This document shows, in pieces, positions 1-5,643 of a stretch of DNA of 6,283 nt (positions within the stretch are counted from its first letter, which is position 1; every line of letters begins with the position of its first letter). The notes beneath the pieces were generated by a model. It worked only from the letters and a program-made list of their open reading frames with translations. It was not told the DNA's origin and made no database searches. This DNA comes from CAZNXE01 sp964576465. Lineage in GTDB: Bacteria; Planctomycetota; Planctomycetia; Pirellulales; JAEUIK01. The stretch is from positions 1 to 6,283 of the forward strand of contig CAZNXE010000328.1 of the NCBI GenBank assembly GCA_964576465.1. The letters are read 5' to 3'. Made by a program: the position numbers and the translations under genes.

Positions 1-2
1 CG

Positions 3-1871
3 CCGACCGCGACACTTGATGCTCATGGGGCACCCATCACAGCCATAAGTTTTTCGACCGATGGAACAAGACTAGTCACCTGCGGCCAAGACAAGACCGT
101 GGCCGTGTGGTCCCTTGGCACCAACGAAAGAGTACAGGTCCAGACGCTGGCCTCCGTCACAAAAAGCGTGGAAATATCGCCCGACGGAAAGACGGTTCTG
201 GCCACCGGTGAAGATAACATCGTCCGCAGCCTTCCGATCCATACCGCCACCAGAATTGCCGGCCACGGTACCGGGAGAACGGTGATTGCATTCACCCCCG
301 ATGGAACCCGGCTGGTAAGCGGTGGCGGCGACCGCATGGTTCACCTGTGGGATGCGACAAACGGCGCCAAAGTCCAATCCCTCGCGGGTGCCGTCGACGC
401 GATCCTCTCGGTTGCCACCAGCCCCGACGGTCAGTATGTGGCCGCCGGCAGCAAAGACGGTCATGCACGACTGTGGCATCTCGAGCGCAAGGTGATGATC
501 GGCGATTGGCCAACCCGCAAGCCGGTGCTCAGCGTCGCCTTCACACCCGATTCGCTGCGGGTGCTGGCAGCCGGAGAAGATGCACGCGGGCACGTGATCG
601 ACATTCAGCGTGCCAAACCCCAAGAGCAACTTGCAGGGCACACCGGGGCAGTACACGCCATCGTGGCACTTGCCGATGGTCGCATTGCGACCTGTGCCGC
701 TGACAACACGCTCAAACTGTGGACATCTCCCATCGTTAAGACGACCGTGGCCCATCCGCGTGGTGCCAACGCAGTGATGTTCGCAGCGGGTGGCACGCAG
801 CTATTCACCGCCGGCGAAGACGGCATGCTGACGATGTGGAACCCGGACGACTTGACGCCAACGCAACAGTTCAGCGGTGCCATGGCGGGTCTGAAATCGA
901 TCGACGTGCAAGATCCCGGCACCCTGGTTGCGGCCGGAGGCGACGACGGTGTGGTTCGCGTCTGGCAAACTACCGACGCAGCACCGGTGATGGCCATCAA
1001 GACTCCGCTGGCGGTGACCGCCGTGGCCATCAGTCTCGATGGCACGCAGGTTCATATTGGCGCCGGCGACAATGTCGTGCGAAGTTACCGCATCCCCACA
1101 GGGGAGATGATTGCCGAATATCAAACCCATGCGGCCGCCATCACCGATTTGGCGGTTGCCAGCGACGGACGTCGTGTCTACAGCGCGGGCCTTGACCATG
1201 CCGTGGTCGTCTGGCAAGCGGCCACTTCAACCGCGCGACTGCGTCTCGATGGACACACGTCACACGTCTACGCGCTGGCCTTCAGCGCCAACTCATCCCG
1301 GCTCGCTTCCGGTAGTGCCGATAAGACCATCCGCTTCTGGAATACGGCCGATGGTGCCAACTACGCCACTGGCGAAGGCCATGAATCGCAAGTCTACTCG
1401 TTGGCCTTTCACCCGACGCAAGATATTTTAGCCAGCGGCGGAGCCGACAAGTCGATTCGCTTTTGGAACGCGGCCGACGGAAAACAAACGCTCGAAATCA
1501 AAGAGGGCATCGCGGACGGGATCTATTCCGTCGCCTACTCGCACGATGGCAATCAGTTGATCGCGGCGGGGTTGGCCAAAACTTGGCAGCGGTTCAACTC
1601 GACCGATGGTAAGGTGCTGTCGACAACCGCCGGGCACAGCGATCACATCTACCGGGCGCTCAACTCACCCGATGGCAAACGGGTAGCGACGTTGGGCTAT
1701 GCCGGCACGTTGATGTTTTGGGATGCGGAGACAACCGAGTTGCTGCATACCGAAACGTTGCCGGTGAAGGCCGCGTTCTCGATGGCCTACTCACCCGACG
1801 GCGCCGAATTGGCCATCGCCACCAGCGATCATCGGGTGCTGCTGTTCACCGTTCCTTCCGCAGGGCGTTGA
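3..1871 (+). CDS. WD40-repeat beta-propeller protein, C-terminal part (5' end off window)
   Basis: The reading frame is open from base 3 to a TGA at 1869-1871. It codes for 622 residues and lacks its N-terminus. The first in-frame start-like codon (GTG at 99) lies inside a WD40 blade that begins upstream, so it is not the real start. I count about 15 WD40-like units of roughly 40 residues. They carry the usual pattern: a GH or AH near the start, a SPDG turn, an SGG.D or AAG.D turn and a closing FW or LW. Examples are SPDGQYVAAGSKDGHARLW and SADKTIRFWN. Fifteen units are enough for two seven-bladed propellers plus part of a third. No catalytic, kinase, cytochrome or membrane segment appears in the visible part. 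Planctomycete WD40 proteins often carry such a domain at the N-terminus, which cannot be seen here. The likely role is protein-protein scaffolding; the partner and cell location are unknown. The family call is firm, the function is not. Confidence 0.93.
   Translation, partial: PTATLDAHGAPITAISFSTDGTRLVTCGQDKTVAVWSLGTNERVQVQTLASVTKSVEISPDGKTVLATGEDNIVRSLPIHTATRIAGHGTGRTVIAFTPDGTRLVSGGGDRMVHLWDATNGAKVQSLAGAVDAILSVATSPDGQYVAAGSKDGHARLWHLERKVMIGDWPTRKPVLSVAFTPDSLRVLAAGEDARGHVIDIQRAKPQEQLAGHTGAVHAIVALADGRIATCAADNTLKLWTSPIVKTTVAHPRGANAVMFAAGGTQLFTAGEDGMLTMWNPDDLTPTQQFSGAMAGLKSIDVQDPGTLVAAGGDDGVVRVWQTTDAAPVMAIKTPLAVTAVAISLDGTQVHIGAGDNVVRSYRIPTGEMIAEYQTHAAAITDLAVASDGRRVYSAGLDHAVVVWQAATSTARLRLDGHTSHVYALAFSANSSRLASGSADKTIRFWNTADGANYATGEGHESQVYSLAFHPTQDILASGGADKSIRFWNAADGKQTLEIKEGIADGIYSVAYSHDGNQLIAAGLAKTWQRFNSTDGKVLSTTAGHSDHIYRALNSPDGKRVATLGYAGTLMFWDAETTELLHTETLPVKAAFSMAYSPDGAELAIATSDHRVLLFTVPSAGR
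1248..1469 (+). repeat. Two most similar tandem WD40 blades, 42-codon period
   Basis: Within the WD40 gene, one blade starts at 1248 (DGHTSHVYALAFS) and the next at 1374 (EGHESQVYSLAFH). The spacing is 126 bases, or 42 codons. Both end in nearly the same strand and turn: SADKTIRFWN and GADKSIRFWN. They resemble each other more than the other blades do and are the closest to the WD40 consensus, which suggests a relatively recent internal duplication. The DNA has diverged at many third positions, so it is not a perfect DNA repeat. Confidence 0.7.
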
Positions 1872-1925
1872 GTGAAACATCGATCGTCAAGATCTTTGCT
1901 GCTTCGCGCTGCACTTCATTAAATA

Positions 1926-1959
1926 AACGAGGGGAAGGCCCGAAGACCTTCCCCTCGTT
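1926..1959. terminator. Shared (bidirectional) hairpin terminator between convergent genes
   Basis: A perfect 13-bp stem pairs AACGAGGGGAAGG (1926-1938) with CCTTCCCCTCGTT (1947-1959) around an 8-base loop. It sits 54 bases after the WD40 stop on the plus strand and 87 bases after the YHS protein stop on the minus strand. Read on the minus strand the stem is followed by TTTATTTAAT, a fair U-rich tail. Read on the plus strand the tail is only TTGTTAACCTT, which is weaker. It therefore looks best as a terminator for the minus-strand gene and may also stop plus-strand transcription. Confidence 0.75.
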
Positions 1960-2046
1960 GTTAACCTTGCTTCGTCGTTCTTCTGCCCCATGCTCCGTTG
2001 GCAGTCACGATGGGGTGACCACCGAAGAAACTTGGATCCAGACGAC

Positions 2047-2655
2047 CTACTCGTTGTCGCCGGCAGACTGCGGCAGATTGGCGACGTACTTAGCCGGATC
2101 AGCCGCGAACTTCTTGCAGCATCCGCCGCAGCAGAAGTAAACCGTTTGGCCTTCGTGCTCGAAGGACTTGGTCAAATCGACGGGCTTATTGCCCACGGGA
2201 CAAACTGTTTGCAGCGTGTAGCCCTTGGAAGTGTTGCCAAACAGCAAGGCCACGAGATCGTCGCCCGAGGCCTTGTCGGCTTTCGCCTTGCAGCCACCGC
2301 AGCACAACGCAACCGTTGTCTGGCCGACTTCCACCGCTAGGCTGTCCTTGGCGGGCTTGCCCGTCAGCGGGCAGGCAACCTGCAACATTTGGCCCGTTTC
2401 AAGCAATTGCAAGTGGACCTTGTCGGCGAACTTCGCAGGATCTTTTTCAAATGCCGCGGGACAATTGGCACAGCAAAAGTAGACCTTTTTCCCCTTGTAG
2501 TCGACCGAGGAATTTTCCTTGGCCGGCTTGCCCGAGACAACGCAGCTCGCAGAGAACGCCTTGTCGTCGTCTGCCGTCGCCACCGAAGCCCCCGTAGTCA
2601 ACATCGCCGCGGCGGCAACAAGCACCACGGCAAACAGAGTAAGCTTTACTTTCAT
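2047..2655 (-). CDS. Exported protein with three YHS/TRASH-like metal-binding modules
   Basis: The protein has 202 residues. The start chosen is the ATG at 2655, because GGAG (2662-2665) lies 6 bases upstream and the protein then begins with a clean signal peptide: MKVK, a hydrophobic run to about residue 21, and probable cleavage after SVATA (about residue 28). Earlier in-frame starts (TTG at 2679, ATGs at 2670 and 2661) would only add a few residues. The mature part has three copies of a cysteine module, each C-X22-CC-X2-C: C38/C61/C62/C65, C95/C118/C119/C122 and C152/C175/C176/C179, with an extra C180. Modules 1 and 3 keep the family's YFCC..C and DPAKF/DPAKY motifs. Module 2 has ALCC and lacks DPAK. 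YHS and TRASH domains are known or thought to bind heavy metals such as copper, so a periplasmic metal-binding or metal-sensing role is inferred. The exact metal and partner are unknown. The 3' neighbour is convergent. Confidence 0.9.
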   Translation of the reverse strand: MKVKLTLFAVVLVAAAAMLTTGASVATADDDKAFSASCVVSGKPAKENSSVDYKGKKVYFCCANCPAAFEKDPAKFADKVHLQLLETGQMLQVACPLTGKPAKDSLAVEVGQTTVALCCGGCKAKADKASGDDLVALLFGNTSKGYTLQTVCPVGNKPVDLTKSFEHEGQTVYFCCGGCCKKFAADPAKYVANLPQSAGDNE

Positions 2656-2682
2656 CGTCATCTCCAACATCCCTTCCAAAAA

Positions 2683-2720
2683 ATTGTAAATCTTGTGTCA
2701 CGGGTCCACGATACGACCCG
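2683..2720 (-). promoter_or_regulatory. Possible promoter and operator-like inverted repeat before the YHS gene
   Basis: On the minus strand TACAAT (2683-2688) matches five of six bases of a sigma-70 type -10 box. It would start transcription about 20 bases before the chosen ATG, with the ribosome site in the short leader. No good -35 box lies 17 bases upstream (TCGTGG). A perfect 6-bp inverted repeat, CGGGTC and GACCCG with an 8-base spacer (2701-2720), covers that -35 position. This placement would suit a regulator-binding site. Six-base arms can arise by chance, and planctomycete promoters often differ from the E. coli consensus, so this is tentative. Confidence 0.25.
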
Positions 2721-2723
2721 CGA

Positions 2724-3026
2724 TCAATCTGCACGTGCCATCTGAAAAAAACTGCTTCGATCGAGGTGATGTTCATGCGAACGGCTTGGCTGCCCCAGAG
2801 AAATCCGATCCGCGCACCAATCCATCAATCGAGCCAACAACCGTAGATTTCTTGCAGTGAGACTGGTCTTGCACTTCGTCTCGCCGCATTCGCATCCCGT
2901 CGGAACGTCATCCTTTGACCCAGGGCGTTTGCATGGGACCGCCATGAAAACACTCAGCGGCACAAGCAACCACGCGACCGAAAGCAGAAGCGCGACGTGA
3001 CGTTCTTGTCCGCGAAGGTGGGGCAT
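2724..3026 (-). CDS. Possible small membrane protein with a cysteine cluster (doubtful)
   Basis: This is a 100-residue reading frame in the same direction as the YHS gene, ending 68 bases before its start. I do not recognise it. It shows a short basic N-terminus, one likely membrane helix (about residues 11-30, VALLLSVAWLLVPLSVFMAV) and then GCECGETKC (C45, C47, C52), a cluster that could bind metal next to a metal-binding neighbour. In favour: a promoter-like sequence just upstream, and G or C at the third position in about two thirds of the first 54 codons. Against: no clear ribosome site before the ATG, and third-position G or C falls to about half in the second half, which reads as low-complexity, charged sequence. 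It may be a real gene, a gene with a disrupted 3' part, or chance. Confidence 0.35.
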   Translation of the reverse strand: MPHLRGQERHVALLLSVAWLLVPLSVFMAVPCKRPGSKDDVPTGCECGETKCKTSLTARNLRLLARLMDWCADRISLGQPSRSHEHHLDRSSFFQMARAD

Positions 3027-3372
3027 TGGGGATGGCGCATCAGGAGAAATACGAAACTGCTGCTATTCTTGCTGGCCCCCGGGCAAAGTCAAGCAAAGTA
3101 GTCAAGCTTAAACGTCGGCCCTAGATTTGGCCGGATTTCCGGTTGAATCTCGGGCTATTTCGGTGACTACGAGGCGAGGCCATACGAACAGAATGTCGTT
3201 CGCCGCGTTTCCGCTCGAAATCAACCAGGGCCCTTGTGGTTCTTTATTTACCGCTGCCTTTGATGCAAACATTCTTGGTCAAACAACTTACAACCCACAA
3301 ACCGGTCCCATGGCCAAGACGATTCCTTGGTAAACCAGTCGAGATCACCAACATCGCACTGAGATACTCCGG
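3027..3372. other. 346-base gap without a supported gene
   Basis: Apart from the promoter-like stretch near 3063-3107, I see no gene here. A plus-strand frame of 68 codons (3127-3333) starts at TTG, has no ribosome site and codes for unremarkable sequence, so I do not call it. The base composition is more AT-rich than the genes, for example around 3240-3300. I found no strong hairpin with a T-run downstream of the ceramidase-like gene stop (3373). Only a 5-bp stem without a tail is visible near 3310-3330, so termination of that transcript is not explained. Confidence 0.6.
3063..3107 (-). promoter_or_regulatory. Promoter-like sequence with a direct repeat, upstream of the small reading frame
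   Basis: On the minus strand TTGACT (3087-3092) matches five of six bases of the -35 consensus. It is followed 16-18 bases later by a weak -10 (AAGAAT at 3065-3070 or GAATAG at 3063-3068). A start about 30 bases before the ATG at 3026 would follow. The octamer GCTTGACT occurs twice, at 3087-3094 and 3100-3107, 13 bases apart, which could be a regulator site or a duplicated -35. The evidence is pattern only. Confidence 0.3.
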
Positions 3373-4731
3373 CTACTCTGCTGCACTCGAAACCGCTGAT
3401 TCCTCCGGTGCGGCCAGCTTGCCAATCATCACGTAGATATTGAGCAACGCCTGATTCATCAGCTTCTCACCCGCCCCCAACGCAACCGGCGAAACTGGCG
3501 GGTCGGCACCGTAGCCCCCTTCGGAGGCAGCTTCGATCGTAGGAAAGTACAGGTTATGGCCATTGCAATATCCGAAGAACAGCGTGTGATCGAGATAGCT
3601 GCGCTCCTTCAGCCGGTTGCTGTGGTTGCAGAAAAACTCGCCCGAACCGCCGACTAGCGCAATGTTGCCGTTGAGCACCATCGTATTGAGTTCGGTTGAA
3701 ACTCCGTTTTGCATCTCGTCTCCGAAGTTCTCCACCAACTCAGGGAAGAAGGCCCTGCCAAATGCCACGCGAATCCAAGGATTGCCAAAGTCGATTCGCG
3801 AAGAAAACGTGAATCGATCGACGCGACCCTTCAGCGAAGGCTTCTCGGGTACGGCGGTCTCGATTCCCTTGGCAATCTCGACAACCTGTTCACCCAGCAC
3901 GGCACCGAATTGTTCGTATCCGTGAACCCCCTCGGGTGAATTCGTCGATTGATCACCGGCGGCTCCCTGCATGAAGACGCTCTGCGTGCCGAGCTGTTCT
4001 TCGACCACGCGGTGCATCGCCCCAACGTAGTCGGCAGAATACTTCAGAATTTTTGAATCGATCGATGTCGGGTGAGCCGCGAAGTTCACCAGCACGGCGA
4101 TCGGCTTGCCGTCCAGATCGTCGAACCGCATCACCGCCAACATCGGGTCGGTGGCCTTGGGAAGGCGTTTCGTGTGTCGATTGCGGTTCAGCGCGACGTT
4201 CTTCGTGCCAATGCCCATGCTGGCTGGCTGCCGCGCCGCGTCGGCTTCGAGAACCAACTCAATCAGCGTGCGTGGGAGTTGCTCGGCGTAGGCCACCGCC
4301 TTGTCGAACTTCCCTTTTCCATACCCTTTCTTGTCAGTCAATTCGATCACCGGACCATGGTGTGTATGGCTGCCGGAAATCATGACATGCTCAATGCCGG
4401 CTTTCTCCGAAAGCTCGCGTCGAATCATCTCCATCATGGGGATCGTCGGACCGCGACCGATATCGAGCCCGACCAAGGCCAACTTGTCATCGCCGGCTTG
4501 AATCACCACGGCCTTGGCAAACAACGGGTCGAGAACCGCTTCGGATAAATCGGCGTGGCGGTCGCCATATCCCCACATCGGAATACCCGTCGGAGGAGTA
4601 ATGTCCCGGGCCGCGCTTCCCACTTCGAACACAGCCTTGTCTTCGCCATGAAGCGGCGATGCGGCGCTGAGGATGCAGATTGCAAGACTAACACTGAGAG
4701 TCGTTGTCAACGTTCTAAGAAGGGTCTTCAT
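3373..4731 (-). CDS. Secreted neutral/alkaline ceramidase-like zinc hydrolase
   Basis: The protein has 452 residues from the ATG at 4731. This start is chosen because the protein then begins with a signal peptide: MKTLLR, a hydrophobic stretch to about residue 24, and likely cleavage near LHGE. The frame continues 40 codons upstream but overlaps the previous gene and is not signal-like. Family landmarks of the neutral ceramidase N-terminal catalytic domain appear in order: VGSAARDITPP..GIPMWGYG (37-55), SGSHTHHGP (119-127), NFAAHPT (216-222), QGAAGDQSTN (255-264), GGSGEFF (361-367) and CNGHNLYFPT..EGGYG (389-408). By analogy with characterised bacterial neutral ceramidase, His122 or His124, His220, Glu365 and a C-terminal Tyr would bind zinc, and Ser262 in GDQS would match the active-site serine. 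It lacks the C-terminal immunoglobulin-like domain of full ceramidases, which are usually 650 residues or more. The substrate is therefore uncertain: ceramide or another N-acyl compound, outside the cytoplasm. The ribosome site is weak (AGAG). It is probably last in a three-gene operon. Confidence 0.88.
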   Translation of the reverse strand: MKTLLRTLTTTLSVSLAICILSAASPLHGEDKAVFEVGSAARDITPPTGIPMWGYGDRHADLSEAVLDPLFAKAVVIQAGDDKLALVGLDIGRGPTIPMMEMIRRELSEKAGIEHVMISGSHTHHGPVIELTDKKGYGKGKFDKAVAYAEQLPRTLIELVLEADAARQPASMGIGTKNVALNRNRHTKRLPKATDPMLAVMRFDDLDGKPIAVLVNFAAHPTSIDSKILKYSADYVGAMHRVVEEQLGTQSVFMQGAAGDQSTNSPEGVHGYEQFGAVLGEQVVEIAKGIETAVPEKPSLKGRVDRFTFSSRIDFGNPWIRVAFGRAFFPELVENFGDEMQNGVSTELNTMVLNGNIALVGGSGEFFCNHSNRLKERSYLDHTLFFGYCNGHNLYFPTIEAASEGGYGADPPVSPVALGAGEKLMNQALLNIYVMIGKLAAPEESAVSSAAE

Positions 4732-4761
4732 GCCGTAATCTCTATCTGTTTGGTAGGAGAA

Positions 4762-4782
4762 AGCTTGAACTGATCGCAAGCT
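4762..4782. repeat. Short inverted repeat between thioesterase and ceramidase-like genes
   Basis: AGCTTG (4762-4767) and CAAGCT (4777-4782) form a perfect 6-bp inverted repeat with a 9-base spacer in the 64-base gap. It has no T-run, so it is not a convincing terminator. It could be an operator or a weak mRNA hairpin that separates expression of the exported hydrolase from the upstream genes, or it could be chance. Confidence 0.25.
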
Positions 4783-4795
4783 GGTCAACGAATGC

Positions 4796-5617
4796 TTAAC
4801 CGGGGTGATTGGCCAGCGGGAGCGTGACCACCGAAGTTCCCAGCATACCACGACGATCGCTCAACGCGCAGCAGGTCTGACCGATTCCGTGGTCGAGCCA
4901 GGTACTCGTCGGAGCCATTCGCACCCACGCATCTTCCGGCGCACGTGCCAGATGAATCGTCAAATCCGCATTCGGAAACAGCATCGGGGGATCGTCCAGC
5001 GCAACCGGCGCGCCCAGTGCGTTCCCACAATCGGCAGCAGCCGCCACGGCGGCTGCCGTCGAAAGCGGAATTCCCGCGATCAAGTCGGCATGCACTCGCA
5101 GCCAAGCCTCCGAGGAAACCGGCCTGAAAAACGCCTCGGGCACCCGCATTCTTAGGTCGCAGGCTTGCGCTAAAAACGGTGCCAAGGGGCGACCCTCTGG
5201 ACGATCGACCAACAAGCTGAAATCTTCCGGACGATCATCAGGCGGCGTGAGTTCGAGCCCCGTCCCCGCAAGATCGGGCAACGAGACCAACTGCTGCCGC
5301 GTACGTTGCACGCGCGCGGTGGCTGTCAACTTGTCTTCCTGATACATCGAAATCTGGTGCAATCCAACACGGCGTCCCATCTTCACCGTCGATGTCTCTA
5401 CCACGATGGGAGCCCGAGTAACCGGGCGCAACAAGTCGAGCGTCAAACGCGTGGTCACCACGTCATCGCCGGGCTGAAGCTCTTCCCCCAACGCAACACA
5501 CATTGCTGCCACGGGGCCCGCATGCAGGTGTTGTGGCGACCACGGACCAATGCAGGCCTCGAGCGGGATCCATGTATCCTTATCGCGTTCGAAGAACGCC
5601 GGCTTCCTCTCTGCCAC
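4796..5617 (-). CDS. Acyl-CoA thioesterase-like protein (double hotdog, TesB/4HBT_3 type)
   Basis: The protein has 273 residues and no signal peptide, so it is cytoplasmic. The start chosen is the GTG at 5617, because AGAGG (5624-5628) lies 6 bases upstream. The GTG at 5656 would give 286 residues but would overlap the previous gene and has no such site. The N-terminal hotdog carries WIPLEACIGPWSPQHLHAGP (residues 16-35), where HAGP matches the HGGP that opens the central helix of this family, followed by RLTLDLLRPV and a GRRVGLHQISMY strand. The C-terminal hotdog carries WLRVHADLIAG, AAAADCGNALG, FPNADLTIHLARAPEDAWV and a DRRGMLGTS ending. Family members hydrolyse fatty acyl-CoA thioesters to free acid and CoA; the chain length here cannot be read from sequence. 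It follows the VOC gene by 26 bases and precedes the ceramidase-like gene by 64 bases, all on one strand. This suggests one operon and perhaps acyl metabolism. Confidence 0.87.
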   Translation of the reverse strand: MAERKPAFFERDKDTWIPLEACIGPWSPQHLHAGPVAAMCVALGEELQPGDDVVTTRLTLDLLRPVTRAPIVVETSTVKMGRRVGLHQISMYQEDKLTATARVQRTRQQLVSLPDLAGTGLELTPPDDRPEDFSLLVDRPEGRPLAPFLAQACDLRMRVPEAFFRPVSSEAWLRVHADLIAGIPLSTAAAVAAAADCGNALGAPVALDDPPMLFPNADLTIHLARAPEDAWVRMAPTSTWLDHGIGQTCCALSDRRGMLGTSVVTLPLANHPG

Positions 5618-5623
5618 ACGCCA

Positions 5624-5628
5624 CCTCT
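5624..5628 (-). promoter_or_regulatory. Ribosome binding site deciding the thioesterase start
   Basis: AGAGG on the minus strand, inside the run AGAGGTGG, sits 6 bases before the GTG at 5617 and lies between the VOC stop and the thioesterase. It is the best Shine-Dalgarno match near either candidate start, and it moves the start 13 codons downstream of the longest open frame. Confidence 0.65.
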
Positions 5629-5643
5629 GTTCCGCACGCGGGA

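Noticed and set aside
72..755. A long minus-strand open frame of 227 codons opposite the WD40 gene.
   Set aside because: It mirrors a GC-rich repeat-coding gene. It has no recognisable domain, and the plus-strand frame is clearly the real one through its WD40 motifs.
1987..2016. Inverted repeat CCCCAT...ATGGGG near the end of the YHS gene's downstream region.
   Set aside because: The arms are only 6 bp with an 18-base loop and no T-run. The nearby 13-bp hairpin explains termination much better.
2447..2776. A minus-strand frame starting MNITSIEAVFFRW, which resembles the N-terminus of enolase-superfamily (mandelate racemase-like) proteins.
   Set aside because: Only about a dozen residues resemble that family. 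The rest does not continue the fold and lies over the YHS protein start in another frame, and there is no good ribosome site. It is probably chance; a very short gene remnant cannot be excluded.
3313..3331. Small stem (CTTGG/CCAAG type) downstream of the ceramidase-like gene, considered as its terminator.
   Set aside because: The stem is only 5 bp and has no U-rich tail on the minus strand.
3127..3333. A plus-strand frame of 68 codons in the 3027-3372 gap.
   Set aside because: It has a TTG start with no ribosome site, no recognisable motif and no supporting neighbour.
4742..4790. TTGACC in the gap before the ceramidase-like gene, considered as a -35 box of an internal promoter.
   Set aside because: Nothing resembling a -10 box lies 16-18 bases downstream; the sequence there is AAGCTTTC.
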